17,679 bases of DNA from Chitinophagaceae bacterium. GTDB lineage: Bacteria > Bacteroidota > Bacteroidia > Chitinophagales > Chitinophagaceae. A program made the position numbers and the translations under genes. Each line of letters starts with the position of its first letter. Position 1 is the first letter of the stretch. This document shows, one piece after another, positions 1 through 7,313 of the stretch. The notes below the pieces were generated by a model. The model saw nothing but the letters and a program-made list of their open reading frames with translations, made no database searches and was not told the DNA's origin. Location of the stretch: NCBI GenBank assembly GCA_025351145.1, contig JANXWM010000321.1, forward strand, positions 1 through 17,679, written 5' to 3'.

Positions 1-2
1 AT

Positions 3-425
3 ATGAAAACCCTGAAATTTATATTCGCCTTAATTTTCTTCGCTGTAATTTATTTTACAGCCACTGCCCAAACAGAAAACACAATTGACAGTTTACAAAA
101 GATTGAACAGAAATGTTCAACTAGCGGCTGGCGAATGCAAAATTGTTCATTTCGGTTTATGAATCAAATGGACAGTATTTTAAATATTACATACAATAAA
201 CTTCGATTATCTCTCGGATGTACACAAAAAATTGAATTAGAAAAGGAACAAAAAAACTGGTCTAAAAAGCGCTACATTTTTTTTAATCAAACAGATAAGA
301 AATTTGAGGATAGCCTTAAATCAGGTGATTGGGGCCCAGAAATGCGGGCTGTGACTTACGAAGAAAAAGCTGAGTTTATAAAAGACAGAGTTTTGACTTT
401 GATTAAGGAACGTCAAAAAGAATAA
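3..425 (+). CDS. Secreted LprI-like (DUF1311-type) protein
   Basis: This 140-residue protein begins with a hydrophobic signal peptide (about residues 1-22, ending near TATAQ), so it is probably periplasmic or secreted. The mature part resembles the N-terminal domain of lysozyme-inhibitor LprI (DUF1311): cysteines at 38, 48 and 73, the stretch MDSILNITYNKL (56-67), and a downstream EKEQKNWSKKR (80-90) with the Trp and Arg typical of the family. Members of this domain class are small envelope proteins and some are implicated in resistance to lysozyme; the role here is inferred. The gene starts two bases into the window, so its promoter is not visible. It is more AT-rich than the genes that follow. 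Family assignment is moderately secure, function is not. Confidence 0.75.
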   Translation: MKTLKFIFALIFFAVIYFTATAQTENTIDSLQKIEQKCSTSGWRMQNCSFRFMNQMDSILNITYNKLRLSLGCTQKIELEKEQKNWSKKRYIFFNQTDKKFEDSLKSGDWGPEMRAVTYEEKAEFIKDRVLTLIKERQKE

Positions 426-525
426 ACACAGCGAATTTACATTTACCGAATATACTCCTATCGCAAATGTCCAAAACCTTACCTTCAAATTTCGCTGCGG
501 TAAAAGCTCAATATATAATCCGAAC

Positions 526-557
526 GTACAAGAGTGCGACGCAACGGATGCTTGATA
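526..557 (-). repeat. Dispersed repeat, copy a
   Basis: Copy of the family whose core reads GTACAAGWGTGCGACGCAAC, in the 164-bp gap between two convergent genes. Left of it, from 499, is an AT-altered version of the GGTAAAAGC...CAAT...ATCC leader that also precedes the copy at 14717. Right of it the sequence GGATGCTTGATAG matches the tail of other copies. I take the TTGCGTCGCAC reading as plus, so this copy is minus. Confidence 0.85.
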
Positions 558-589
558 GAATTACTGTAGCCTGGTCAATAAAATAGCTC

Positions 590-982
590 TTATAATCCCA
601 GTTCTTTTGCAGGGTCCCAGAAACGTTTTTCAAAATCCTGCACCTTATCATTCTCTACTTTTACGCCATCTTTTTCAAGTAATTCCTGCATCAGCGTGGG
701 TGTGGCAAAATGCATTTTACCACTCAGCATACCGTTCCTGTTTACTACCCTTTGTGCGGGCACTTTCGGCTTTACATTATTTACGGCATTCATAGCCCAG
801 CCAACCATTCGCGCAGAAAGTCTGGTGCCCAAATAATTGGCAATGGCACCATAAGTAGTAATGCGGCCTTTAGGAATTTTGCGGGCTACACTCCATACAT
901 CTTCAAAAAAACTGAACTTTTTTGAGCCGTCTTTTACGGGTAACTTTTCAGTATCTGTTATTTTTTTGTTTGCCCGCTTCAT
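590..982 (-). CDS. Alkyltransferase-like protein (inactive MGMT homologue)
   Basis: This 130-residue protein has the DNA-binding domain of O6-alkylguanine-DNA alkyltransferases: KGRITTYGAIA (38-48), the helix SARMVGWAMNAV with the probable arginine finger (57-68), and the active-site-loop equivalent PAQRVVNRNG (75-84). In true MGMT this loop is PCHRV with the methyl-accepting Cys. Here Cys is replaced by Ala and His by Gln, so it cannot take up an alkyl group. That is the hallmark of alkyltransferase-like (ATL) proteins, which bind alkylated guanine and pass it to nucleotide excision repair. The basic N-terminal 22 residues precede the domain proper. It is the last gene of a minus-strand set with the DUF5522 gene and trmB, 19 bp after the DUF5522 stop. 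The ATG at 982 is the only good start. Confidence 0.9.
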   Translation of the reverse strand: MKRANKKITDTEKLPVKDGSKKFSFFEDVWSVARKIPKGRITTYGAIANYLGTRLSARMVGWAMNAVNNVKPKVPAQRVVNRNGMLSGKMHFATPTLMQELLEKDGVKVENDKVQDFEKRFWDPAKELGL

Positions 983-1001
983 GCACGAAAGTTAGTCATT
1001 G

Positions 1002-1214
1002 TCATTTAAAATTTACACCGGTAGAAAGGGCTTTCTTCTTTTCGTTTTGTAGATATGTTTTGCGAGGCTCGGGCACAGCTTTATAATCAAACGGGCAGTG
1101 CAGGCAACCATTGCCGCAGCAGTAACCCCTTTCTAAATGATAGGCTTCGGTAAGCACCATTAACCCTTCTTCATTAAAATAAAAATCGCTGTTTTCTGTT
1201 ATGTTACTGCTCAC
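1002..1214 (-). CDS. DUF5522-type Cys-rich small protein
   Basis: This 70-residue protein has a compact cysteine cluster, GYCCGNGCLHCPF (30-42), preceded by EEGLMVLTEAYHLERG. It matches small proteins annotated as DUF5522 in Bacteroidota. The CC-x3-C-x2-C spacing suggests a metal site (zinc or iron-sulfur), but no reaction is known. The start is a GTG at 1214, overlapping the last 11 bases of trmB; the next ATG (Met19) would remove part of the conserved N-terminus, so translational coupling to trmB is likely. Co-transcription with a tRNA methyltransferase may hint at a role near translation, but this is only context. Confidence 0.8.
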   Translation of the reverse strand: MSSNITENSDFYFNEEGLMVLTEAYHLERGYCCGNGCLHCPFDYKAVPEPRKTYLQNEKKKALSTGVNFK

Positions 1215-1899
1215 TGAATAAATTTTTTAAGGTTGCATCTTTTTCCACCGGCAACGCTTTATTAATCACGAACTGCAGGTAATGGATACGGCTGCTTTGT
1301 GCAATATCCAAACCTTCGTAATGTGTTTTAATAAGTAGTTCATTATTTATTTGCGGCTCACGATACAGGTCATCATAGTCAATTAACAACTCTAATTCAT
1401 AAAGGTTGATGACTGCTTTTGTAAAGTTATAAAGATCGGGGCTGTCAGTTTTTAAATGAATTAGTCCGCCAGGTTTCAAAAACTGTTGGTATATCCTGAG
1501 GAACCGGGGGTGGGTGAGCCGTTTCTTCATTTTTGAAAACCGTAATTGCGGATCAGGAAAAGTGATCCATATCTCGCTTACTTCATCCCGGGCAAAATAA
1601 TCTGCAACCTTATCAATCTGCGAACGCAGGAATGCCACATTGTGCAAACCTTCATCCAATGCAGTTTTAGCGCCCCGCCATATACGGTTCCCTTTGATAT
1701 CGATCCCGATAAAATTACGTTCCGGATGCAGCCGACCAAGGCCAACAGCATATTCACCTTTGCCGCATGCCAGCTCAAGGGTCAATGGATGGTCATTCTT
1801 AAAATAATCTTTCCATTTATCCTGCATACCCTTTGGGTACTGCAAAACATTGGTAAAGCTTTCAATCTCCGCGAACCGTATTAATTTTTTCTGCCCCAT
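1204..1899 (-). CDS. trmB: tRNA (guanine-N7)-methyltransferase
   Basis: TrmB methylates G46 in the variable loop of tRNAs using S-adenosylmethionine. The SAM-binding motif LELACGKGEYAVGL, the acidic strand FIGIDIKGNRIWRGAK, and the family signature ITFPDPQLRFSKMKKRLTHP are all present. The 231-residue length is normal. I start at the ATG at 1899 (MGQKKLIRF), which matches the usual Bacteroidota N-terminus; a TTG four codons upstream (1911) is possible but less likely. It is the first gene of the minus-strand set trmB - DUF5522 - ATL, with an 11-bp overlap into the second gene. The gap upstream (1900-2106) also holds the promoter of the divergent oxidoreductase. Confidence 0.95.
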   Translation of the reverse strand: MGQKKLIRFAEIESFTNVLQYPKGMQDKWKDYFKNDHPLTLELACGKGEYAVGLGRLHPERNFIGIDIKGNRIWRGAKTALDEGLHNVAFLRSQIDKVADYFARDEVSEIWITFPDPQLRFSKMKKRLTHPRFLRIYQQFLKPGGLIHLKTDSPDLYNFTKAVINLYELELLIDYDDLYREPQINNELLIKTHYEGLDIAQSSRIHYLQFVINKALPVEKDATLKNLFSEQ

Positions 1900-2106
1900 A
1901 AAATGCTGCAAATGTAGGGTTCGTAAAGTTCAGCCACGGCAGTATCCTTCGAAAATTTATATAAGTGCTTTTACAATTACCCGGTACCATGCTAAAGGCT
2001 TTTTCTAAATATTGTTACCCTGGAAAAGAAATTAATTGTTTTTGCTCAAACGATTGCGTATTTTTAATAGCGCATCAATGTATAAGTTTACGTATAAAAT
2101 ACAGTA

Positions 2107-3495
2107 ATGTTAGAAAATTATAACCGCAGGAAATTTATTAAAGATTCAGCCCTTACCGGTGCGGCAATATCCTTTATGAGTACCCCTCTAAAAGTATTTG
2201 CTACAGAGAAAAAGCCGGTGGTACGTCTGGGTATGATAGCAACAGGTTTCCGCGGCCAGTCGCACTTGGGTGAAATGCTCAAACGCAATGATGTTGAAAT
2301 AGTGGCTATGGCAGATCCTGATAAAAACATGATGGCCATGGCGCAAAAACTGGTTGCTGACCACGGCAAAAAAGCACCGGTTGAATATACCAACGGCAAC
2401 TACGACTATCGCAACCTTTTAAAGAGAACAGATATTGATGCCGTAATTGTTGCATCGCCATGGGAGTGGCATAAAGACCACGGCATAGATGCAATGAATG
2501 CAGGCAAAATTGTGGGTATGGAAGTTTGCGGCGCTATTCATTTACAGGATTGCTGGGATTTTGTAAACACTTACGAAAAAACAAAAGTTCCCATCATGAT
2601 GATGGAAAATGTTTGTTACCGCCGCGATGTAATGGCTGTTTTAAATATTGTACAGCAAGGTTTATTCGGCGATCTGCTCCATTTGCAGGGTGGTTATGAA
2701 CACGACCTTCGTGGCGTATTATTCAATGATGGCGTTACCGCTTATGGCTCCGGTGTTGAGTTTGGAGCCAAAGCACTCAGCGAAGCAAAATGGAGAACCA
2801 ACCATTACCTTAACCGCAATGGCGAACTTTATCCAACACATGGTTTGGGCCCTGTAGCTACAATGATTGATTTAAACCGCGGCAACCTGCTTACTGCACT
2901 TTCTTCCGTTTCTACCAAATCAAAAGGGTTGAACAGGTATGTTGCTAACCATCCTAAGGGTGGACCAAACCACCCCAATGCAAAAATTAACTGGAAGGAA
3001 GGAGATATTGTAAGTACACATATACAAACCACCAACGGACAAACCATTTTATTAACACACGACACATCTTCACCGCGGCCTTACAACCTCGGTTTCCGTG
3101 TACAGGGCACCAACGGGCTTTGGATGGACTACTCAAGCGGCGGCGTTGATAAGGGCCATATTTACATTGATGGCAAAAGCCCCAACGATGAATGGGAAAA
3201 CCCAAAAAAGTGGCTGGAAGATTACGACCATCCTTTATGGAAACGTTTCAGTAAAGAAGCCGAAGGTGCAGGGCACGGTGGAATGGATTTCTTTGTAGAC
3301 AATGCTTTTATCGAATCCATAAAACGCGAAGTACCATTCCCGCTCGATGTGTACGATCTGGCAACCTGGTATGCCATCACACCATTAAGCGAAAAGTCAA
3401 TTGCAGAAGGCGGTTCATTACAACGCATACCAGATTTCACTAAAGGCAAATGGCGCACAAGAAAGCCTGTCTTTGGCCTGAGCGACGAATATTAA
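2107..3495 (+). CDS. GH109-like Gfo/Idh/MocA oxidoreductase
   Basis: This 462-residue protein starts with a twin-arginine signal (RRKFI at 7-11, then a hydrophobic stretch to about 30), so it is probably exported folded. The Rossmann domain follows (RLGMIATGFRG, 40-50; IVAMADPDKN, 65-74; VIVASPWEWH, 113-122). The remainder carries signatures I associate with glycoside hydrolase family 109, the NAD-dependent alpha-N-acetylgalactosaminidases: MMMENVCYRRD (164-174), LQGGYEHDLR (193-202), KWRTNH (228-233) and YPTHG (242-246), where Tyr and His are catalytic in the family. Expected role: release of alpha-linked GalNAc from glycans in the periplasm by an NAD+-assisted oxidation-elimination route. 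Substrate is inferred, since the Gfo/Idh/MocA superfamily is broad. It is monocistronic, divergent from trmB, and followed by a terminator at 3522. Confidence 0.85.
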   Translation: MLENYNRRKFIKDSALTGAAISFMSTPLKVFATEKKPVVRLGMIATGFRGQSHLGEMLKRNDVEIVAMADPDKNMMAMAQKLVADHGKKAPVEYTNGNYDYRNLLKRTDIDAVIVASPWEWHKDHGIDAMNAGKIVGMEVCGAIHLQDCWDFVNTYEKTKVPIMMMENVCYRRDVMAVLNIVQQGLFGDLLHLQGGYEHDLRGVLFNDGVTAYGSGVEFGAKALSEAKWRTNHYLNRNGELYPTHGLGPVATMIDLNRGNLLTALSSVSTKSKGLNRYVANHPKGGPNHPNAKINWKEGDIVSTHIQTTNGQTILLTHDTSSPRPYNLGFRVQGTNGLWMDYSSGGVDKGHIYIDGKSPNDEWENPKKWLEDYDHPLWKRFSKEAEGAGHGGMDFFVDNAFIESIKREVPFPLDVYDLATWYAITPLSEKSIAEGGSLQRIPDFTKGKWRTRKPVFGLSDEY

Positions 3496-3521
3496 AATAT
3501 TAAACGCTGTTTTACTAACAC

Positions 3522-3574
3522 AAGCAGTTAGTTATGGTTAAGCGGTTGTGTTCTCACAACTGCTTTTTTATTTT
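3522..3574 (+). terminator. Hairpin terminator after the GH109-like gene
   Basis: AAGCAGTT (3522-3529) is the exact complement of AACTGCTT (3558-3565), followed by a T-rich tail. An alternative inner hairpin GTTGTG/CACAAC with a TTCT loop (3545-3560) competes for the same right arm. The next gene converges from the right, and the structure could also act on that strand. Confidence 0.75.
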
Positions 3575-3639
3575 ACATTAAACAGTTAAATCCTAAGAAG
3601 AAATTTATGTACCTGGCAAAGAATCTTTACCCATCGTCC

Positions 3640-3659
3640 GTTGCGTCGCACACTTGTAC
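3640..3659 (+). repeat. Dispersed repeat, copy b
   Basis: Exact core GTTGCGTCGCACACTTGTAC in the convergent gap between the GH109-like gene and the AraC gene. It lies downstream of both gene ends. Confidence 0.85.
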
Positions 3660-3688
3660 GTTTTGATTACATAATGAACTTTAGGCTT

Positions 3689-4570
3689 CTATGCTGCACC
3701 CTTATTAAATCCAACCGTTTCCCTGTACAACTGCGGCGATACATCTGCATTTATTTTAAAGAACCTGCTGAAATAATACTCATCTTCATATCCAAGTTCG
3801 TAAGCAATTTCTTTTACCGTTTTATTGGTAAGGTACAGCTCCCTTTTTGCTTCAATAATTATGCGTTCATTAATCAGGCTGGAGAGTGTTTTATTAAAAT
3901 GCGATTTGGTAATCTTAGCCAAAGCCTTTGGAGATATATACAACATCTCTGCGTATTCAACCGGTGAGTGTTTGGTTTTAAAATTTTCTTCTATTGCATC
4001 CTTTAATTTTTGAAGCACAAAAGGTTCTTTGTTGTCTTTCACCGTTTCTTTTGTTATCGGTTGTTGCTCAATTTTTAAACGTGATGCAGTAATCAAAAAT
4101 ATTTTAAGGTACGATACCAGTAATTCATATTGTGCCATTGCCGGGTTTTGCATTTCAGTTTTAATCTGTTCGAGCAGCATGTTAAAAGTGGCAGCCGAAT
4201 GTTCATCAACCTTTACAAAAGGTGGTTGGTACACATTGTTGTACAGCACACCGTTAACCTCTATTTCCTTTTGATGTTTATGGATGCAAAAAAAATCGAA
4301 ATGAAAATAAATGGCAGTGCCTTTTAGCTGCTCATCTGATGTAAGCATATATGGCTGATACGGGGCAAAAGCAAATAAAGTATTTTCTTCAAAACTGTAT
4401 TCTGCAAAGTCTGCTTTTACTTTTCCATTTCCTTTTTTTGCCCATATTAAAGAGAAATAATTATTTCGCTGCAACTGGTTGAAACTTTCATTATCATCAA
4501 AAGAAAAAAGCTTGAACGCAAGGTTACCGTTTTGCGAATTAACCATGGTAAAAGCTGACTGATTGAGCAT
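3689..4570 (-). CDS. AraC-family transcriptional regulator
   Basis: This 293-residue protein has an N-terminal cupin-like sensor half (about 1-170, with YSFEENTLFAFAPYQPYML) and a C-terminal AraC DNA-binding domain (about 190-285). The two helix-turn-helix units are recognisable: SPVEYAEMLYISPKALAKITKSHF in the first, and NKTVKEIAYELGYEDEYYFSRFFK in the second, which is the classic AraC signature. It starts at the ATG at 4570. It lies immediately downstream (162 bp) of two minus-strand redox operons whose promoters share a pair of direct half-sites 21 bp apart, as expected for an AraC dimer, so it is the natural candidate regulator. The effector is unknown; sensor halves of this type often bind small aromatic or quinone-like ligands, but nothing here proves that. 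Confidence 0.92.
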   Translation of the reverse strand: MLNQSAFTMVNSQNGNLAFKLFSFDDNESFNQLQRNNYFSLIWAKKGNGKVKADFAEYSFEENTLFAFAPYQPYMLTSDEQLKGTAIYFHFDFFCIHKHQKEIEVNGVLYNNVYQPPFVKVDEHSAATFNMLLEQIKTEMQNPAMAQYELLVSYLKIFLITASRLKIEQQPITKETVKDNKEPFVLQKLKDAIEENFKTKHSPVEYAEMLYISPKALAKITKSHFNKTLSSLINERIIIEAKRELYLTNKTVKEIAYELGYEDEYYFSRFFKINADVSPQLYRETVGFNKGAA

Positions 4571-4623
4571 AACTACATTTTATTATTTAAGGTAAACCTA
4601 AAAAGCGGTAAGTATTACTTTTT

Positions 4624-4712
4624 GCGTTAGGGATTGAAGCGAAAAGCCCGCAGCCACGAGGCACGAGTGGCGAGGACTTGCAGCGGAAAGCCCGGCCCGA
4701 AGGGAAACGCCC
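4624..4712. other. Structured intergenic element, candidate RNA or repeat
   Basis: An 89-bp block between the PPOX and AraC genes has clear internal order. GCGTT (4624-4628) pairs with AACGC (4706-4710) to close it. Inside, CCAC/GTGG (4654-4657, 4667-4670) forms a hairpin over a 9-base loop. The motif AGCGRAAAGCCCG occurs twice (4638-4650 and 4682-4694), 44 bp apart. It is much more GC-rich than its surroundings. I recall similar blocks in intergenic regions of other Bacteroidota but cannot name a family. Strand and function are undetermined. Confidence 0.55.
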
Positions 4713-4731
4713 AATAATATTATCGTGCAGC

Positions 4732-5349
4732 CTAGTCGTTTAATTGTTGCTTCAATGCTTTTACTTCTGCTTCAAGTTGAGCAATATAATTTCGCTGCGG
4801 GGCAAATGCTTCTTCAATATCTTCTACTGTGTAGCGTGGCGTAATATGCTGCGGGCAGTTCCAGTCGTACGCTTCAATGTGCAACACCATCATACGTTCG
4901 GGGCGAAATTTGTATGCGTTTAAGCCGAGCAGCGTGTATAAAGAAGGATCATCTTTCAGTTCAACAATTTCGGCTTTTGCAAAAATTTTTAGTCTCGATT
5001 TTGAAGGATAGTCAACCATAATTAACGCCACATTATTATTCGTTGCGAGGTTGCCGACAGAAATATATTGCATGTTGCCTTTAAAATCTATAAAGCCCAA
5101 ACGCTTTGCATCGAGCACTTTTAAAAACCCTTTTGGCCCACCACGATGTTGTATATAAGGAAAGTTATTTTCGCCAATGGTGGCCATATAAAAACTATCG
5201 CGTTGCTCAATAAAATTTACCTCATTAGCTGTTAAGCCATCCAGGTAAGTATCCCTTTCCATTCTTGCGTAACTGGCTCTGCTGCCCAGCTTTTCCTGCA
5301 TTTCTTTTACTGCGGTGGTAAACGCTATTTCTGCAAAATTCTTTGCCAT
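4732..5349 (-). CDS. PPOX-type FMN-binding flavoprotein
   Basis: This 205-residue protein belongs to the pyridoxamine 5'-phosphate oxidase-related split-barrel flavoproteins. Typical elements are the barrel start FIEQRDSFYMATIGENNFPYIQHRGGPKGFLKVLD, LGFIDFKGNMQYISVGNL, and the C-terminal signature AYDWNCPQHITPRY, followed by a short coiled coil (YIAQLEAEVKALKQQL). Proteins of this subgroup bind FMN or F420-like cofactors and are oxidoreductases of mostly unknown substrate; true vitamin B6 synthesis is unlikely. It is the last gene of an operon with a DUF1348 protein, separated by a small ORF. The operon promoter at 6039-6108 matches that of the neighbouring FMN reductase operon. Confidence 0.88.
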   Translation of the reverse strand: MAKNFAEIAFTTAVKEMQEKLGSRASYARMERDTYLDGLTANEVNFIEQRDSFYMATIGENNFPYIQHRGGPKGFLKVLDAKRLGFIDFKGNMQYISVGNLATNNNVALIMVDYPSKSRLKIFAKAEIVELKDDPSLYTLLGLNAYKFRPERMMVLHIEAYDWNCPQHITPRYTVEDIEEAFAPQRNYIAQLEAEVKALKQQLND

Positions 5350-5383
5350 AATATTTATTTTATGTGCCCGGCTTTCTGATTAC

Positions 5384-5575
5384 TTATGAAGCTTCCGTTG
5401 CGTCGCACTCTTGTACTGTATGAATACTGCTGAGCAGGCCCGCTGCATTTTTAGAAATACCTTTTACGATGCAGGTTTTTATTTCCTGCTGCAGTACCGC
5501 ATCCCACATAGTATCGCCGCATTCATCCGGTAAGTTTGCTACAACAATTTCACCGGTTAAAATATTCGTTTCCAT
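5384..5575 (-). CDS. Small hypothetical protein ending in the dispersed repeat
   Basis: A 63-residue ORF (ATG at 5575, METNILTGE...) sits between the DUF1348 and PPOX genes, 7 bp after the first and 34 bp before the second. A longer in-frame start at 5608 would overlap the DUF1348 gene. I do not recognise the protein; the central part (NLPDECGDTMWDAVLQQEIKT) looks like a small cytosolic domain. Its last residues, about TVQECDATEAS, and its stop codon come from a copy of the dispersed repeat at 5397-5416. This suggests that the original 3' end was replaced by repeat sequence and the protein may be truncated. It may be a genuine gene or a decayed one. Confidence 0.45.
   Translation of the reverse strand: METNILTGEIVVANLPDECGDTMWDAVLQQEIKTCIVKGISKNAAGLLSSIHTVQECDATEAS
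5397..5416 (+). repeat. Dispersed repeat, copy c, inside a coding region
   Basis: GTTGCGTCGCACTCTTGTAC, preceded by TATGAAGCTTCC, which matches the GCTTCATA tail of other copies read on this strand. It is the only copy within a predicted ORF and supplies that ORF's final codons. Confidence 0.85.
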
Positions 5576-5582
5576 ATTTTTA

Positions 5583-5996
5583 TTATTTAAATTTTCTGTC
5601 TGCTTCATTTATTTCCAGGTCGTTAATGCTTGCATAGCGCTTTCTCATTAAACCGTTTTCATCAAACTCCCAGTTCTCATTGCCATAAGCCCTGAACCAT
5701 TGACCAGCAGCATTTTGATATTCGTATTCAAAGCGCACTGCCATGCGGTTTTCGCGAAAGCCCCACAATTCTTTTTTCAGCTTGTAATGCAGTTCTTTTT
5801 CCCACTTACGTTTTAAAAATTCTTTTACTGCTTCACGGCCATTTATAAATTCTGTGCGGTTGCGCCATTCAGTATCTATAGTATAGGCAAGACACACTCT
5901 TTCGGGATCTTTACTGTTCCAGGCATCTTCGGCCATTTGAACTTTTTGCAATGCGGTTTCCAGCGTAAAAGGCGGAAGCGGATGTTTTTGTTCCAT
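5583..5996 (-). CDS. DUF1348 NTF2-like protein
   Basis: This 137-residue protein is a typical DUF1348 (nuclear transport factor 2-like, SnoaL fold) protein: LETALQKVQMAEDAWNSKDPERV, TEWRNRTEFINGREAVKEFL, KRKWEKELHYKLKKELW, NRMAVRFEYEY and YGNENWEFDENGLM are the conserved blocks. Such proteins form small cone-shaped barrels that may bind a small molecule; the activity is unknown. I choose the ATG at 5996 (MEQKH); the upstream start at 6041 adds 15 residues and falls on the predicted promoter box. It is the first gene of the operon with the small ORF and the PPOX gene. Confidence 0.9.
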   Translation of the reverse strand: MEQKHPLPPFTLETALQKVQMAEDAWNSKDPERVCLAYTIDTEWRNRTEFINGREAVKEFLKRKWEKELHYKLKKELWGFRENRMAVRFEYEYQNAAGQWFRAYGNENWEFDENGLMRKRYASINDLEINEADRKFK

Positions 5997-6038
5997 GATA
6001 TTATTTTTAGTTGATGTGAATGATTGTTCATTTAATTG

Positions 6039-6108
6039 CAATGTAAAGTTGCAACTAATCTGCCTGTATAAAAATGGAGGAAGAACGCAATGGGATGGAT
6101 AATTTTCC
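6039..6108 (-). promoter_or_regulatory. AraC-type promoter of the DUF1348-PPOX operon
   Basis: On the plus strand two half-sites, ATGGAGGA (from 6074) and ATGGATAA (from 6095), lie 21 bp apart, two helical turns. CGCAA is conserved between them and TTTTCC follows. Downstream in the direction of transcription the minus strand reads CTTTACATTG (6039-6048), resembling a Bacteroidota -7 box. The same layout with identical spacings precedes the gene at 7871. Confidence 0.7.
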
Positions 6109-6191
6109 CTGCCTTACAACCAGGCTATATAAAGCTTGCTGCAAAAATGATTAAGATAGTTGCACAAGGCTGAAAAGAGAACAGAAACCTG

Positions 6192-6246
6192 AAGAGTGCG
6201 TCCCGATGAAACATACGGGATTAAAAACGCAACGAAAGATTAATAG
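6192..6246 (-). repeat. Dispersed repeat, copy with internal hairpin
   Basis: AAGAGTGCG (6192-6200) and CGCAACGAAAGATTAATAG (6228-6246) are the left and right halves of the dispersed repeat. Between them lies a 27-base insert starting TCCCGATG and including CGGGA, so TCCCG (6201-6205) pairs with CGGGA (6216-6220). The insert falls exactly between the TGCG and CGCA arms, making it an elongated version of the same hairpin. Confidence 0.65.
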
Positions 6247-6278
6247 CAGCAATGCAGCCGGGTTAATAAAACTAAGCC

Positions 6279-6833
6279 TCACTCAATATATTCGGTTTTA
6301 CTGAGGGCAATATTTTCAATCAAACTATTTAATAATAACTCCAGGGCCTGTATAGTTTCGGCATGTGTTATTTCCCCTGCTTCATTCATTTTTATTTTAA
6401 TGCTGCCAATACTTAAAGAGGAGTTGGCGCCCATATTTGTACCCAATGCAGTGAGCGTGAGCAAGAGGGATGCGAGTGCCTTATCGCCGCCGGGATACAA
6501 TGGCGAAGCGCTTATGGCAGCAACGGGCTTTGTATTTAACTCACCTGACGAAACCAGCCAATCCAGTGCATTTTTTAAAATGCCGGGTATACCAAATGCA
6601 TATTCCGGCGTGGAGAAAATTACAGCATCTGCTTCTTTTATCTTTTGCCGGAAGAGGTTTACCGATGCAATTTCCTCTTCTGCTTCGGGATTAAAATGAG
6701 GCAACGTATCAAGGCCTTCAATTACAGTAACCACTACATTATTTGGAGCCATTACAGCCAATGCCCGTAAAATATTTGTATTGGAGGAAGTTGATTTTAA
6801 ACTGCCTGAAATGGCTGCAATAGTTGTTTTCAT
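6279..6833 (-). CDS. NAD(P)H-dependent FMN reductase
   Basis: This 184-residue flavodoxin-like protein matches the NADPH-dependent FMN reductase / chromate-quinone reductase family. It has the N-terminal phosphate-binding loop ISGSLKSTSSNTNILRAL (8-25), the hallmark TPEYAFGIPGILKNALDW (about 75-92), and SASPLYPGGDKA near the middle. It should transfer electrons from NAD(P)H to FMN, quinones or similar acceptors in the cytosol. Its ATG at 6833 overlaps the stop of the upstream membrane-protein gene by four bases (ATGA), so the two are translationally coupled. It is the last gene of the CMD - membrane protein - reductase operon. Confidence 0.92.
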   Translation of the reverse strand: MKTTIAAISGSLKSTSSNTNILRALAVMAPNNVVVTVIEGLDTLPHFNPEAEEEIASVNLFRQKIKEADAVIFSTPEYAFGIPGILKNALDWLVSSGELNTKPVAAISASPLYPGGDKALASLLLTLTALGTNMGANSSLSIGSIKIKMNEAGEITHAETIQALELLLNSLIENIALSKTEYIE

Positions 6834-7228
6834 GCGGGCTCCTTTTCGGTAATGGGATTTCTTGAAAAAATGATACCAAAACAGATAGTAAAAAATGCAT
6901 AGATCACTGCTATGATCCAGATAGCATAAGACAAGTCAGGGTTGTATAAAACTGCTTTAACCAGTGCTATGCCTGCAATAAAGAAGTGCGAAAAGTTTGC
7001 AACTGCAATTGGCTTATTATAAATGCCGCCAATAATACTTGTTCTCGTCATCCAGTTAAGCATGGCAAAGCCAAAATAAAGTGCACCCAATACCTGTACT
7101 AAAAGCTCTGCCGTTTTTGTTGATTCAAGATTTGTGTATCTTAAAAATTCCAATGGCATAAAAGTGAAAATAAATGCTGCTGCTGCGAGTACCGCCGCGC
7201 TTGATGTCATAATAATTTTGCTGTTCAT
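6830..7228 (-). CDS. Four-helix membrane protein of unknown function
   Basis: From the ATG at 7228 the product is 132 residues with four hydrophobic segments: about 4-21, 37-57, 72-92 and 97-119. It ends in a short charged tail (SRNPITEKEPA). The reading frame is open to 7375, but that start would overlap the 3' end of the CMD gene and add a basic, non-conserved leader, so I reject it. The size and helix count recall DoxX-like and similar small redox-associated membrane proteins, though I see no decisive motif. It is coupled by an ATGA overlap to the FMN reductase gene and lies 85 bp after the CMD gene, so the three probably act together, perhaps on a membrane-soluble substrate such as a quinone. 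Confidence 0.8.
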   Translation of the reverse strand: MNSKIIMTSSAAVLAAAAFIFTFMPLEFLRYTNLESTKTAELLVQVLGALYFGFAMLNWMTRTSIIGGIYNKPIAVANFSHFFIAGIALVKAVLYNPDLSYAIWIIAVIYAFFTICFGIIFSRNPITEKEPA

Positions 7229-7313
7229 AAATTCGGCAACAGGCTTATTGCCTGTGTATTTTTGAAAAACAAAAGTGAGGTTTTGTTTCCTCTCTTTTGT
7301 TTTATTCTTTTTC

